Shown piece after piece: positions 35,939 through 45,762 of a stretch of DNA of 64,000 nucleotides; the first letter of the stretch is position 1; each line of letters begins with the position of its first letter. The stretch covers positions 372,001 to 436,000 of the forward strand of contig NZ_QENZ01000003.1 in assembly GCF_003096835.1 (NCBI RefSeq). Direction: 5' to 3'. The position numbers and the translations under genes were made by a program. The notes beneath the pieces are model-generated. The model was not told the origin of the DNA. It did not search any database and saw nothing but the letters and a program-made list of their open reading frames with translations. Source of the stretch: Balneicella halophila (GTDB lineage Bacteria > Bacteroidota > Bacteroidia > Bacteroidales > Balneicellaceae).

Positions 35939-36511
35939 TTATTTTTCGAATAATACCGATGGAGGTTCCCAAGTAGTCGTTTCACCTAATAGTTTATGTG
36001 GATAACTTACGACTTCCATTTTCTTGGGAGTTACTTTTATCAATAAATAGTCCTCTTTTTGGTTTGGATAAAAGTCTGTCCATTCTTCTTTCCAATATTT
36101 CTGTTTCAAATCCTCGTCGTTAATAAGTTCTGCAACACCTTGTAGCGATACATATCCCTCATTATTCTTAGCCACATAATACAATGTTACATTAGCGTTA
36201 TTCCTTATTTGGCTCACTTTTCTGCTGTTAGGATTTGTCCCAAACCATACCGTAAAATCTTTTTCAGGTTCAAAAGCATCCATTTCCCTTACTCTTGGTT
36301 GATTATATCCATCTACAGTTATCAATGCACAATTAGGTGCTTTACGCATGATGTCTCTAGCAACTTCATAGATAAGTGAATCATTTTCTGGAGACCTCTT
36401 GTCAATATTTTCATTTAGAGTATCCTTAGTTTGATTGGTACAAGCCATTAGAAAAACAATTGAGATTATACTGTATCGAAATAGTTTCTTTAGTTGCATT
36501 TTAATACTCAT
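35939..36511 (-). CDS. Lipoprotein with a pyridoxamine 5'-phosphate oxidase-like domain
   Basis: A 190-residue protein with a lipobox near the N-terminus (IVFLMAC, Cys24) and a PNPOx-like flavin-binding split barrel (DGYNQPRVREMDAFEP; FTVWFGTNPNSRKVSQIRNN; GYVSLQGVAELI). General-stress relatives are normally cytoplasmic; an exported lipidated form is unusual. Function unknown. It runs convergent with the LolC-like gene (1 base apart). Confidence 0.85.
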   Translation of the reverse strand: MSIKMQLKKLFRYSIISIVFLMACTNQTKDTLNENIDKRSPENDSLIYEVARDIMRKAPNCALITVDGYNQPRVREMDAFEPEKDFTVWFGTNPNSRKVSQIRNNANVTLYYVAKNNEGYVSLQGVAELINDEDLKQKYWKEEWTDFYPNQKEDYLLIKVTPKKMEVVSYPHKLLGETTTWEPPSVLFEK

Positions 36512-36532
36512 TTATAGTGTTGGTTGTAAGTA

Positions 36533-36563
36533 CAAAAATCCCCTTACTCTGATAAGCAAGGGG
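36533..36563 (-). terminator. Terminator after the flavin reductase gene
   Basis: On the minus strand CCCCTTGC/GTAAGGGG (8 bp, one G-T) is followed by ATTTTTG. Confidence 0.8.
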
Positions 36564-36587
36564 AGCTATATTTAAAATTGAAATTTA

Positions 36588-37388
36588 TTAGAAAGATTCA
36601 ATATGGATTTGACCAGGAGTTTTCGGCTTATGTTTTACAAATCCTTCACCCTCTAAGATACCTTGCATGGTTTCTATCATTTTAGGATTACCGCAGATGA
36701 AAACGTGCGTATTTTCAGGCGTTGGCTTATATCCCATTTTCTTTTCAATAGTCCGATCTGTCCATAAGTCTTGAATGAATTTTGTTTCGCCTTTCCATTC
36801 GACAGGTTCCTTGTCTGGCTCCGTAATCGTTGGAATATAAGTAAGCTTTCCGGTAACACTTTCCAATAAACGCAACTCGGATGAGTAGCCCAAGTCCCAG
36901 GAGTTTGCCGCACCATGGATTACAGTGATTTTTCCTTTACGAGTAAGCGCATCAGTACGAAGCATACTCATATAAGGAGCTACACCTGTACCTGTCGCTA
37001 TCAATATAATATTTTGGTCAGGAGAGATAGAATCTAAAGTAAACATACCTACAAAACGCTTTCCTACTTGGATAGAGTCTCCTACATTTAGATTAAACAA
37101 ACGTGGTGTTAATGCACCAGAGTGTACTAAAGTGATATAAAACTCTAACTCATCAGCAGATGTAGCTGAAGCAATAGAATATGCTCTTTTTAACATTTTG
37201 TCTGGAGCAAATTCTTCATAGTCTTCAGTAGAATCTGCACATCGTGGACTAGATGCAGGTAAGCCTAATGCACAAAACTGACCTGGTTTAAATTCTGGAA
37301 GTTCCCAACCCACAGGCTTTATTTTAAAGATTTTCATAATAGGAGAAATCTGTTGTACCTGTGTTATTATTCCATTCATTTCATTCAT
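36588..37388 (-). CDS. fpr: Ferredoxin-NADP reductase-like flavoprotein
   Basis: A 266-residue FNR: FAD-binding RAYSIASATSADEL, NAD(P)-binding LIATGTGVAPYMSML and the C-terminal HVFICGNPKMIETM. It passes electrons between NAD(P)H and a ferredoxin or flavodoxin. It lies 11 bases downstream of the DHOD-like gene, so the two may exchange electrons. The start could also be the second ATG (MNGIITQV). Confidence 0.9.
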   Translation of the reverse strand: MNEMNGIITQVQQISPIMKIFKIKPVGWELPEFKPGQFCALGLPASSPRCADSTEDYEEFAPDKMLKRAYSIASATSADELEFYITLVHSGALTPRLFNLNVGDSIQVGKRFVGMFTLDSISPDQNIILIATGTGVAPYMSMLRTDALTRKGKITVIHGAANSWDLGYSSELRLLESVTGKLTYIPTITEPDKEPVEWKGETKFIQDLWTDRTIEKKMGYKPTPENTHVFICGNPKMIETMQGILEGEGFVKHKPKTPGQIHIESF

Positions 37389-37399
37389 GTTATAAAATT

Positions 37400-38395
37400 T
37401 TATATGTTTTTGTTGTCGCTAAAATATTTCAAGAACTGAAGACGCTCAAAAACCGTAGCGTCATATGATTTTGTGTAATGCAATTTGCCTCTAAACTGAT
37501 CTACTGATTCAAAATTATGGCGTTTCATCCAATCTTTCAGACCATCTAAAACTTCTGTTAAGTAATCAGGACCTTTTTTATACAATGCTGAAACCATTTG
37601 GACAGCCTGTGCACCCACCCAGAGTTGTTTGATGACAGCAGCGCTATCATGTATTCCTGTAGAGGCAACAATTGGAACTTCAACTTGTGGAGCCATTATA
37701 GTCACCCATCGCAAAGATGTGCCAAACTCATCAGGTGTGCTTAAAACATTCGTAGATAGCGGTTTCCCGGTTTCAATATCAAAATCAGGACTATAAAATC
37801 GATTGAATAAAACAAGACCAGCCACCTTTTCTGTCCAAGCAATGCGCTGTATAAGATTTGCCAGTGAAGCTGAATATTGCCCTAATTTAATAATTAGTGG
37901 CAATTCAACAGTTTTGCTAACAGCATCAATGATTTTAAAATAATTCTGTTCAATCTCCTCGCTTGTGCGTTGCATATCTGAGGCGAGTAGCGCAATGTTC
38001 AACTCAAGAGCATCAGCACCAGCATCTTCAATTTGATTTGCAAAATTCGTCCACTCGTTAGCATCAATACAGTTAATACTTGCTATCACAGGAATATCTA
38101 CCGCAGCTTTAGCATCTTTTATTAGCTTTAGATACTTAGCTATGGAGTTCTGTTTCGTATAGTTTCTCACATACTCATCCAGCTCGGGTGCATCCATAGA
38201 GTTCTGTGAATGAGTCTCACGAATATCCTCTAGGATCTGCTCTTCGAAGAGAGATTTTAATACTACGGCTCCCGCCCCATTGGCTGCAAGTTGCTTGATT
38301 TTGCTCACTGAGTCTGTAAGTCCGGAACTTCCAACAATTATTGGCGTTTTTAGCTGTAAACCTGCAAAGGTAGTTTCTAATCGTATCATACTCAT
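37400..38395 (-). CDS. Dihydroorotate-dehydrogenase-like flavoprotein
   Basis: A 331-residue TIM-barrel with the DHOD-family layout (MIRLETTFAGLQLKTPIIVGSSGL; PVIASINC; IIKLGQYS; VPIVASTGI). At the position of the catalytic Cys/Ser loop (LNLSCPN in class 1 DHODs) it reads LELNIALLASD, with no Cys. This group is usually annotated DHOD-like and may not make orotate. It is coupled to the FNR-like gene. Confidence 0.82.
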   Translation of the reverse strand: MSMIRLETTFAGLQLKTPIIVGSSGLTDSVSKIKQLAANGAGAVVLKSLFEEQILEDIRETHSQNSMDAPELDEYVRNYTKQNSIAKYLKLIKDAKAAVDIPVIASINCIDANEWTNFANQIEDAGADALELNIALLASDMQRTSEEIEQNYFKIIDAVSKTVELPLIIKLGQYSASLANLIQRIAWTEKVAGLVLFNRFYSPDFDIETGKPLSTNVLSTPDEFGTSLRWVTIMAPQVEVPIVASTGIHDSAAVIKQLWVGAQAVQMVSALYKKGPDYLTEVLDGLKDWMKRHNFESVDQFRGKLHYTKSYDATVFERLQFLKYFSDNKNI

Positions 38396-38603
38396 AACGT
38401 TAAACTTAGCAGTATATTTTAGTAGATAGCAAATGTACTAATTATCACAATTATCATAAGAATTTTCGCAACTTCTAAAACTATTTGCTTGTTCCTAATG
38501 CTTTGATTAGTAGAATGTTTGCGTGTATTTTGAGAGTTGTATAAATTTGTAATTTAGAATGATTTTTAATAATTTATATAATGAACTACTTAGTCTTTTT
38601 TTA

Positions 38604-38630
38604 TTGTACTCTAATTCTTTAGTATCTTTG
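38604..38630 (+). promoter_or_regulatory. Promoter of the S41 peptidase gene
   Basis: TATCTTTG at 38623-38630 with an ATTG-type -33 element about 17 bases upstream. The 283 bases from 38396 to the start codon contain no other feature I could support. Confidence 0.5.
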
Positions 38631-38678
38631 TAGCCTATTTAGGCTATATCTGCCTAGGGATATATAAAAATAAAGAAG

Positions 38679-40313
38679 ATGAATACAAAGACGAAGATAT
38701 GGCTTCCTTTAATAATTGCCATAGCTATATTGGGAGGATATGCATTACATTATTTTACAGCATCTCCAAGAAAAAACTACATGGTTTTTCCTCAAAAAGA
38801 TGAGGTCTCAGGTAAATTAAATGCAATTCTTCAGCGTTTAGATAATTCCTATTATAAGCCTTTAGCTATTGACTCTATCGAGGAGGCTGTAATCAATGAT
38901 ATGCTCAAAGGCTTGGATCCGCATACAGCCTATATTTCTGCAGAGTATATGCAACAGGTTCGTGAGGATATGCAAGGACATTTTAGTGGTATTGGAGTAC
39001 AGTTTATTGAATATGAAGATACCGTGATGGTTGTACGACCTATCCCTGGAGGACCTTCTGAGCGAGTAGGGATTATGGCAGGTGACCGTATTGTCACTGT
39101 AGATGGTGATACTATTGCAGGCCGACAAGATGTGAGCACCGACAGTATTATGAAACTGCTCAAAGGAAAAGCAGGTACATTGGTAGATCTAGGAATCAAG
39201 AAACCCACTAGCGATGAATTAAAAGTAGTACAGGTTACCCGAGGCGATGTGAATGTTTCTACTATTGATGTTGCTTATATGCTCGATGAACAAACAGGAT
39301 ATATTAAAATTAATCAATTTGGAGGGCAAACTTATAATGAATTTTTAGCTGCTTTGTCTGAACTTAAAGACCAACATGCTGATCGGTTTATTATTGATTT
39401 AAGAGGCAATGCAGGCGGTTTACTAGATGTATGCGTAGGTATGGTGAATGAGTTTTTGGATAAAAATGATTTAATTGTTTATACGAAAGGATATAACACC
39501 TCCCGACTAGATCGAAGAGCCAATGGGAAAGGCAATTTTAAGGATGTTCCTTTAGTGATATTGATAGATTCTTATTCAGCCTCTGCAAGTGAGATTTTTG
39601 CAGGAGCTATTCAAGACCACGATAGAGGAATTGTGGTTGGGCGTCGTTCTTTTGGAAAAGGCTTAGTACAGGAACAAGTAGAGTATGGAGATGGTTCTGC
39701 ACTTCGATTAACTGTGGCGGAATATTTCACACCCTCTGGTAGAAATATTCAAAAGCCTTTCAAAATGGGCGATAGAGATGCTTATGACCAAGATTTAAAT
39801 GACCGCTGGGAGCATGGTGAATTTGCTATTGCTGACAGTATCCAATTTGTGGACTCGCTAAAATATGAGACAGACAACGGACGTACTGTTTACGGAGGTG
39901 GAGGAATTATGCCTGATGTTTTCGTTCCTTTAGACACTACGGCTTACAGTACTTATTTTGAAGAGTTGCAACGAAAAGCTGTTGTTCGTGATTTTGCTTA
40001 CTATTTCACAGATCATCATCGGGCAGAATTAGCAGCCTTAGCAAACTACAAAGCGATGGCAGAATACATTGAAAACCAAAACTATATGGAACAATTTGTA
40101 GATTATGCTGTAAAAAAGGGAGTTGCAAAGGATGCTAAAGGTTACGAAGTGTCAAAGAAAATTTTAGCCAATTCTGTCAAAGCACTCATTGTACGAAACA
40201 TGATAGATAACGAGGGATTTTACCCTATTTATCATCAAAATGATGAAATATTGAAGGCTGGTCTTAAGGCTTTTGATAAGGAATACAAAGAACTAACGAC
40301 ACAATTAAGATAG
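38679..40313 (+). CDS. S41-family C-terminal processing peptidase
   Basis: A 544-residue protease. Residues 1-25 form a signal anchor, about 85-170 are a PDZ domain (GIMAGDRIVTVDGDTI), then comes the S41 core: the structural Gly-rich loop IDLRGNAGG, the catalytic Ser in DSYSASASEIFAGA and the Lys in GRRSFGKGLVQEQ. It probably processes or degrades periplasmic proteins. A 5-base gap separates it from the U32 gene. Confidence 0.92.
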   Translation: MNTKTKIWLPLIIAIAILGGYALHYFTASPRKNYMVFPQKDEVSGKLNAILQRLDNSYYKPLAIDSIEEAVINDMLKGLDPHTAYISAEYMQQVREDMQGHFSGIGVQFIEYEDTVMVVRPIPGGPSERVGIMAGDRIVTVDGDTIAGRQDVSTDSIMKLLKGKAGTLVDLGIKKPTSDELKVVQVTRGDVNVSTIDVAYMLDEQTGYIKINQFGGQTYNEFLAALSELKDQHADRFIIDLRGNAGGLLDVCVGMVNEFLDKNDLIVYTKGYNTSRLDRRANGKGNFKDVPLVILIDSYSASASEIFAGAIQDHDRGIVVGRRSFGKGLVQEQVEYGDGSALRLTVAEYFTPSGRNIQKPFKMGDRDAYDQDLNDRWEHGEFAIADSIQFVDSLKYETDNGRTVYGGGGIMPDVFVPLDTTAYSTYFEELQRKAVVRDFAYYFTDHHRAELAALANYKAMAEYIENQNYMEQFVDYAVKKGVAKDAKGYEVSKKILANSVKALIVRNMIDNEGFYPIYHQNDEILKAGLKAFDKEYKELTTQLR

Positions 40314-40318
40314 CAAAG

Positions 40319-41590
40319 ATGAGCGATGTAAACTTTACACGAGAAGATATAGAAATAATGGCGCCGGTAGGCTCTTACGAGTCTCTGATGGCTGCTGTAA
40401 ATGCTGGCGCTAATTCTATTTATTTTGGAGCTTCCAATTTAAATATGCGTGCCCGCTCTGCCAATAATTTCGACTTGGATGATGTCCGAAAAATAGTTGG
40501 TATTTGCAATGAGAATAATGTGAAAAGTTATCTTACCGTCAATACGATATTATATGATAATGACTTGAATAAAATTCATAAATTAATAGATGTAGCTAAA
40601 GAGGCAGGAATTACTGCTATTATTGCATCAGACATTAGTCCTATTCTATATGCTCGGCAGAATGATGTAGAAGTACATATATCTACACAATGCAATATCA
40701 GCAATATCGGTGCTGTAAAGTTCTATGCGCAATATGCTGATGTTATTGTTTTAGCCAGAGAGTTAACGATGCGACAAGTCGCAAAGATTTATCGACAAAT
40801 TCAAGAGGAAGACATCCGCGGACCCAAGGGAGATTTGATTAAGATTGAAATGTTTTGCCACGGTGCTCTATGTATGGCAGTTTCCGGGAAATGCTATATC
40901 AGTTTACACGAGCAAAATTCTTCAGCCAATCGGGGGGCTTGCTTACAATCGTGCCGTAAAGCCTACACCGTTACTGAAAAGGAATCAGGCAATCAACTTG
41001 AAGTAGATAATGAATATATCATGTCACCAAAAGACTTATGCACGATCGACTTCTTAGATTTGTTGTTGAAATCAGGTGTCAGGGTGCTTAAGATTGAAGG
41101 TAGAGCGAGACCTGCTGAGTATGTAAAAACAGTTGTTGAGGCTTATGATAAAGCAGTACACGCTGTTATAGACGGAACCTACAATGAAGAGTTTGCTTTA
41201 GCTCAGAAAGTAAAATTAGAGAATGTATTCAATCGTGGCTTTTGGGATGGTTATTATCTTGGAAGACGTGCAGGAGAATGGGCTACAGCCTATGGTTCAC
41301 AAGCGAAGAAGCGTAAAGTATATATTGGAAAAGGCACGAATTATTTCTCAAAATTGAAAGTCGCGGAGTTTTTGGTAGAAAGTCATGATTTGTCGGTAGG
41401 TGATGAGATTCTTATCACTGGTCCTACCACGGGGGCAGTACAAACTACTGTTAAGGAAATTCGGGTTGATTTGAAACCTGTACAAACCGCAGTAAAAGGA
41501 GAGTCCTTTTCAATGCCTTTAGATATCGTCGTCAGACGTTCAGATAAACTGTATAAACTAGTAAAAGCGACACCAGATTTCTTACAATAG
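40319..41590 (+). CDS. U32-family peptidase/hydroxylase-like protein
   Basis: A 423-residue protein with the U32 signature EMFCHGALCMAVSGKCYIS and a second conserved pair of Cys (NRGACLQSCRKAY); these four Cys could bind an iron-sulfur cluster. Well-studied relatives (RlhA, TrhP) modify RNA rather than cleave protein, so the peptidase label is doubtful. It is likely co-transcribed with the S41 gene. Confidence 0.88.
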   Translation: MSDVNFTREDIEIMAPVGSYESLMAAVNAGANSIYFGASNLNMRARSANNFDLDDVRKIVGICNENNVKSYLTVNTILYDNDLNKIHKLIDVAKEAGITAIIASDISPILYARQNDVEVHISTQCNISNIGAVKFYAQYADVIVLARELTMRQVAKIYRQIQEEDIRGPKGDLIKIEMFCHGALCMAVSGKCYISLHEQNSSANRGACLQSCRKAYTVTEKESGNQLEVDNEYIMSPKDLCTIDFLDLLLKSGVRVLKIEGRARPAEYVKTVVEAYDKAVHAVIDGTYNEEFALAQKVKLENVFNRGFWDGYYLGRRAGEWATAYGSQAKKRKVYIGKGTNYFSKLKVAEFLVESHDLSVGDEILITGPTTGAVQTTVKEIRVDLKPVQTAVKGESFSMPLDIVVRRSDKLYKLVKATPDFLQ

Positions 41591-41604
41591 TTTTCTTTTT
41601 TGAA

Positions 41605-41638
41605 TTTGATAATGGTTTCATAGATATTTTTAACTTTG
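41605..41638 (+). promoter_or_regulatory. Promoter of the receiver/PPDK-like gene
   Basis: TTTG at 41605-41608, 22 bases, then TAACTTTG at 41631-41638. Confidence 0.5.
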
Positions 41639-41654
41639 TTGTACTGATAAAACA

Positions 41655-44639
41655 ATGTCTATGAACCGAATCGAACTTTCTAAGCTCTATAAAAGAACAA
41701 AGAGCGACCGTGATATCTTTCATGAGTTAATGCCTTATAAAGTAAAAGATATCTTATTGGTCGCCACCTATTACGATGCCTATTCTATTGTACGTGAAGG
41801 ACAATTTTCTGATAAAATTAACGGTGAATACCTCCAGTTAAATCTATATTCAGCACCTCGTTTTGTAAATGCAACGACAAATGAAGAGGCAATGGAACTC
41901 TTAAAAGAACGCCATTTTGATATGATTATCATAATGACAGGGATGGATAAAGAGCAACCACTATCACTAAGCCAAAAAATTCGTAAATTCAAGCCTGAGA
42001 TTCCACTTGTTCTTCTGGTTAATAATAATAGCGATTTAGCATACTTCTCTCAAGCATCAGATATTGTCAAAAATAATATTGATCAGGTATTCGTGTGGAA
42101 TGGATCTACACGTATTTTCATGGCAATGATAAAGTATATTGAAGATAAAATGAATATCGAAGCAGATGTAAAGCTGGGTGACGTGAGAGTTATCCTTCTT
42201 GTTGAAGATTCTGTTAGGTATTACTCTAGATACTTACCGATGCTTTACACGATGATTATGAAACAAACACAAAATATTATCGATGATGAGGATGATAATA
42301 TTAGTGAAACCCAAAAAATCATCAAAGTACGAGCACGACCAAAGATTATACTCGTAAGCAATTATGAAGCTGCTCAAGAAGTCATTGATAAATACGATGA
42401 AAATTTACTTTGTCTTATTTCAGATGTTCGTTTCCCTCACAATGGAGTAGAGGACGACCAGGCTGGCGTGAAGTTGATAGAATATCTAAGGGAGCAACAA
42501 GTTGATGTACCTGTAATGATGCAGTCAACAGAAGTTGCTAATGCACTAAAAGCCAGTAAACTAAATGCACATTTTATCAATAAAAATTCTGACACATTAG
42601 CGACAGATGTTACCAACTTTTTAATTGATAATTTGGGTTTTGGAAATTTTATTTTTAGAAACCCAAGTGGTACTAAGATAGCTGAAGCTCATTCTATTGA
42701 GGAGTTTGAAGAGATGCTGAGAACGATACCTGATGAATCATTGATATATCATGCTCAGAAAAATGCGCTATCCACGTGGTTGATGGTAAGGGGTGAAGTC
42801 TATGCCGCGAAACTATTGCGTAAACATAACGTGGAGGATTATAAGACGGTAGCTGAAATGAGACAATATATCATGGCGGTTTTCGAAAGATCACGATTGA
42901 AGCAGCTGAATGGACGTATTATTCCCTTTAGAAAAAACTTGATACCTTCCAATCATTATATTCTCCGCTTGGGTAAAGGCTCTTTGGGTGGCAAAGGGAG
43001 AGGTTTAGCTTTTATATCAAATTTTATTTCCAATGTCAATTTCAGCAATCTAATTCCTGAGATGAAAGTAAGAATCCCTAGAACTGCAGTTATTGGGATC
43101 GAAGAATTTAGGAACTTTCTAGAAATTAATGATTTTGAAGCTAAGGTGTATTTAGAACAGAGCTATGAAGAAATTGAGGAATTATTTTTAGCAGCACCCC
43201 TTCCAGAAAAACTGAGTAGCAAGCTTTATCATTTCTTGGAAACTACAAAAGTTCCCATTGCTGTTCGTTCTAGCGGTTTGTTTGAGGATTCCCTTAAACA
43301 ACCTTTTGCAGGAGTCTATCGCACTTATCTGCTTTCCAATAACCAGATGATGATAGAAGAACGTTTGGAGAAACTGGAAGAAGCCATTAAGTTGGTCTAT
43401 GCGTCTATATTTACTGATACTGCTCGCTCTTACTTTAAAGCGGTTGATTACAAAATTGAAGAAGAGCAAATGGCTGTTGTTATTCAGGAGGTAGTTGGTA
43501 ATAACTATAATGGAAAATTTTATCCAACTATCAGCGGTGTTGCTCAATCTTACAATTACTATCCATTTTCCTATATGAAACCTGACGATGGTTTTGCTGT
43601 GATGGCAGTAGGTCTTGGTATGGCTGTAGTGGGGGGTGAGCCTGCTCATCGTTTTTGTCCTAAATATCCTAAGCTTGATAATAAATCTCTGAAGGATCAG
43701 ATAAGAGACTCTCAAAAGTATTTTTATGCAATAGATATGAACAGAACTTCTTTTAATCTAGAAAGAGATGGAGAAAATGCCTGTATTGGTAAATATACGA
43801 TCAAAGAAGCTGAGGAAGATGGAAATTTGAGATTAATCGCCTCGACTTATGACGCACAAAATGATAGATTAGAGCCTGGTATTACAGCTAAATATGGTCC
43901 TAGAGTTATCGATTTTGCTAATATCTTGAAATATAATGCTCTTCCTGTAGCTAAATCGCTTGAACTGTTGTTGCATATCTTTAAACAGGCTATGGGAACA
44001 CCTATCGAGATAGAGTTTTCTATTGATTTGGATACAAAAGATAGACCTACTATTTACTTGCTACAGATAAAACCGCTATTGAGACAGAATGATATTCTTG
44101 AGATAGATTTAGATAGCGTCAGTAGGGATAATATTATGATGCATGCTTCTAATGGTATGGGTAATGGTGAGATCGAAGACATAAAAGACGTTATTTATGT
44201 GGATTTAGCTAAATTTGATAAGTTAAAAACTGAGGATATGGCTCAAGAAATTAGCCAGCTCAATGATAAGATGAAAAAGTTGGATAGAAATTACATCCTT
44301 GTCGGTCCAGGACGTTGGGGTACCCGTGACAAAACCACGGGGATTCCTGTAAGCTGGGCTTCTATTTCCAATGCCAAAGTTATCGTAGAGCAAGGTCTCG
44401 AAAACTTTCCACTAGATGCATCTTTAGGTTCACATTTTTTTCATAATGTTATCTCAATGAATGTTGGTTACTATTCTATGCAACCCAATTCCGACGAAGG
44501 CGATTTCGATTATGACACTTTAGATAATATGCAGGCTGAGGAAACAATAACTTATTTTAGACATATTCACTTTGATAAACCATTGCGTGTATTGATGGAC
44601 GGCAGATCACAAAAAATGCTGGTAACTTATCCTGATTAA
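41655..44639 (+). CDS. Receiver-domain protein with a pyruvate phosphate dikinase-like nucleotide-binding domain
   Basis: A 994-residue protein. Residues about 1-170 look like a degenerate receiver; about 175-330 is a second receiver with the acidic pair (LLVEDS), the phosphoacceptor Asp in LISDVRFP and Lys in HFINKNS. About 430-830 is a PPDK/PEP-synthase ATP-binding region: GKGSLGGKGRGLAF, PIAVRSSGLFEDS and LLQIKPL. The C-terminus (VGPGRWGTRD) is conserved. I see no PEP-utiliser phosphohistidine domain and no pyruvate-type TIM barrel, so it is probably not a true PEP synthase. Such proteins are annotated as PEP/pyruvate-binding in Bacteroidota. Function unknown. Confidence 0.75.
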   Translation: MSMNRIELSKLYKRTKSDRDIFHELMPYKVKDILLVATYYDAYSIVREGQFSDKINGEYLQLNLYSAPRFVNATTNEEAMELLKERHFDMIIIMTGMDKEQPLSLSQKIRKFKPEIPLVLLVNNNSDLAYFSQASDIVKNNIDQVFVWNGSTRIFMAMIKYIEDKMNIEADVKLGDVRVILLVEDSVRYYSRYLPMLYTMIMKQTQNIIDDEDDNISETQKIIKVRARPKIILVSNYEAAQEVIDKYDENLLCLISDVRFPHNGVEDDQAGVKLIEYLREQQVDVPVMMQSTEVANALKASKLNAHFINKNSDTLATDVTNFLIDNLGFGNFIFRNPSGTKIAEAHSIEEFEEMLRTIPDESLIYHAQKNALSTWLMVRGEVYAAKLLRKHNVEDYKTVAEMRQYIMAVFERSRLKQLNGRIIPFRKNLIPSNHYILRLGKGSLGGKGRGLAFISNFISNVNFSNLIPEMKVRIPRTAVIGIEEFRNFLEINDFEAKVYLEQSYEEIEELFLAAPLPEKLSSKLYHFLETTKVPIAVRSSGLFEDSLKQPFAGVYRTYLLSNNQMMIEERLEKLEEAIKLVYASIFTDTARSYFKAVDYKIEEEQMAVVIQEVVGNNYNGKFYPTISGVAQSYNYYPFSYMKPDDGFAVMAVGLGMAVVGGEPAHRFCPKYPKLDNKSLKDQIRDSQKYFYAIDMNRTSFNLERDGENACIGKYTIKEAEEDGNLRLIASTYDAQNDRLEPGITAKYGPRVIDFANILKYNALPVAKSLELLLHIFKQAMGTPIEIEFSIDLDTKDRPTIYLLQIKPLLRQNDILEIDLDSVSRDNIMMHASNGMGNGEIEDIKDVIYVDLAKFDKLKTEDMAQEISQLNDKMKKLDRNYILVGPGRWGTRDKTTGIPVSWASISNAKVIVEQGLENFPLDASLGSHFFHNVISMNVGYYSMQPNSDEGDFDYDTLDNMQAEETITYFRHIHFDKPLRVLMDGRSQKMLVTYPD

Positions 44640-44751
44640 AGTGTTACTTAAAGATTTTACCATAACTTTATGTTATGGTTTATAATTATTTCGTATTTGG
44701 TTTGGTTATGCTGGAGTCTTATTTTTGTCACCAAATTTAATTGGTACGATA

Positions 44752-45687
44752 ATGAAACACAGATTGGCAGTAAATCAAAAACAGTTGGGCTTTATTTATG
44801 GAGCATTAATGGTCTTCTGTATGTTCCCATTTATTTCTCCCGCCATTGCTTTATTTATAGGTATTGGCTTATCTTTAGTTGGACTTAAGCATAAGAAAAT
44901 AACCAATTACACATCATTTGCATTGAAAGCTTCCATTGTTTTGATGGGTTTTGGGATGAGCCTTACTCAAGTAGTCAGTGTATCAAAAACAGGCTTTATT
45001 GATACGGCAATTTCAGTAATCAGTGTAATGATTGTTGGCTATTTTTTAGCCAGGTTAATGCGCATTGAAGGTAAGATAGGTACGCTTATCTCTGCAGGAA
45101 CTGCTATATGTGGAGGTAGTGCTATAGCGGCTGTTGCATCAATAGTTAATCCCAAAAACTACCAAATTTCTTTTTCTTTGATTGTTATTTTTATTCTAAA
45201 TGCATTGGCCCTTGTGTTATTCCCACTAATCGGTCACTATTTCAATTTAAGCCAAGAGATTTTTGGACAATGGGCTGCCATTGCCATTCATGATACGAGT
45301 TCTGTCGTAGGTGCTGGCGCTACATACGGACCGGAGGCTCTACAAGTTGCTACTACCGTAAAACTAATTCGTGCGTTGTGGATTATTCCCTTATCTCTTT
45401 TAATTGCTTTTGTGCAAACCGATAAATCTCAAGGAAAGGTTAAGATACCTTGGTTTATTCTCTTTTTTGTAGTGAGCATTATTATAGCCTATTTATTCCC
45501 TGCTGGTGAGACTTTGTATTCAGGACTTAGCTGGATGGGAAAGAAAGGAATGGTTATAGCACTATTTCTTATTGGATCTAATATTTCCGTCAAAGAAGCT
45601 CAAGAAGCAGGCTTAAAAAGCTTTATTTACGGTATTTTGCTATGGATATTCATTGGAGTTAGCTCTTTTCAACTCCTTACGATGTGA
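44752..45687 (+). CDS. YeiH-family putative sulfate exporter
   Basis: A 311-residue protein with about ten hydrophobic segments and the family motifs GTAICGGSAIAAVASIV and AIAIHDTSSVVGAGATYG. The substrate is only predicted (sulfate or related anion). ATG 44752 (MKHRLAV) is preferred to a TTG at 44725. It is followed by a strong terminator. Confidence 0.87.
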   Translation: MKHRLAVNQKQLGFIYGALMVFCMFPFISPAIALFIGIGLSLVGLKHKKITNYTSFALKASIVLMGFGMSLTQVVSVSKTGFIDTAISVISVMIVGYFLARLMRIEGKIGTLISAGTAICGGSAIAAVASIVNPKNYQISFSLIVIFILNALALVLFPLIGHYFNLSQEIFGQWAAIAIHDTSSVVGAGATYGPEALQVATTVKLIRALWIIPLSLLIAFVQTDKSQGKVKIPWFILFFVVSIIIAYLFPAGETLYSGLSWMGKKGMVIALFLIGSNISVKEAQEAGLKSFIYGILLWIFIGVSSFQLLTM

Positions 45688-45720
45688 TATTGAACCAGAG
45701 TTTAAGAATCTGGTAGAACC

Positions 45721-45758
45721 AAAAGTCCCGAAAGGAAATTAATCCTTTCGGGACTTTT
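45721..45758. terminator. Bidirectional terminator between yeiH-like gene and tRNA-Cys
   Basis: A perfect 16-bp stem (AAAAGTCCCGAAAGGA/TCCTTTCGGGACTTTT) with a 6-base loop. It carries T on both sides, so it can act for the transporter gene and for the tRNA on the other strand. Confidence 0.92.
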
Positions 45759-45762
45759 AATT

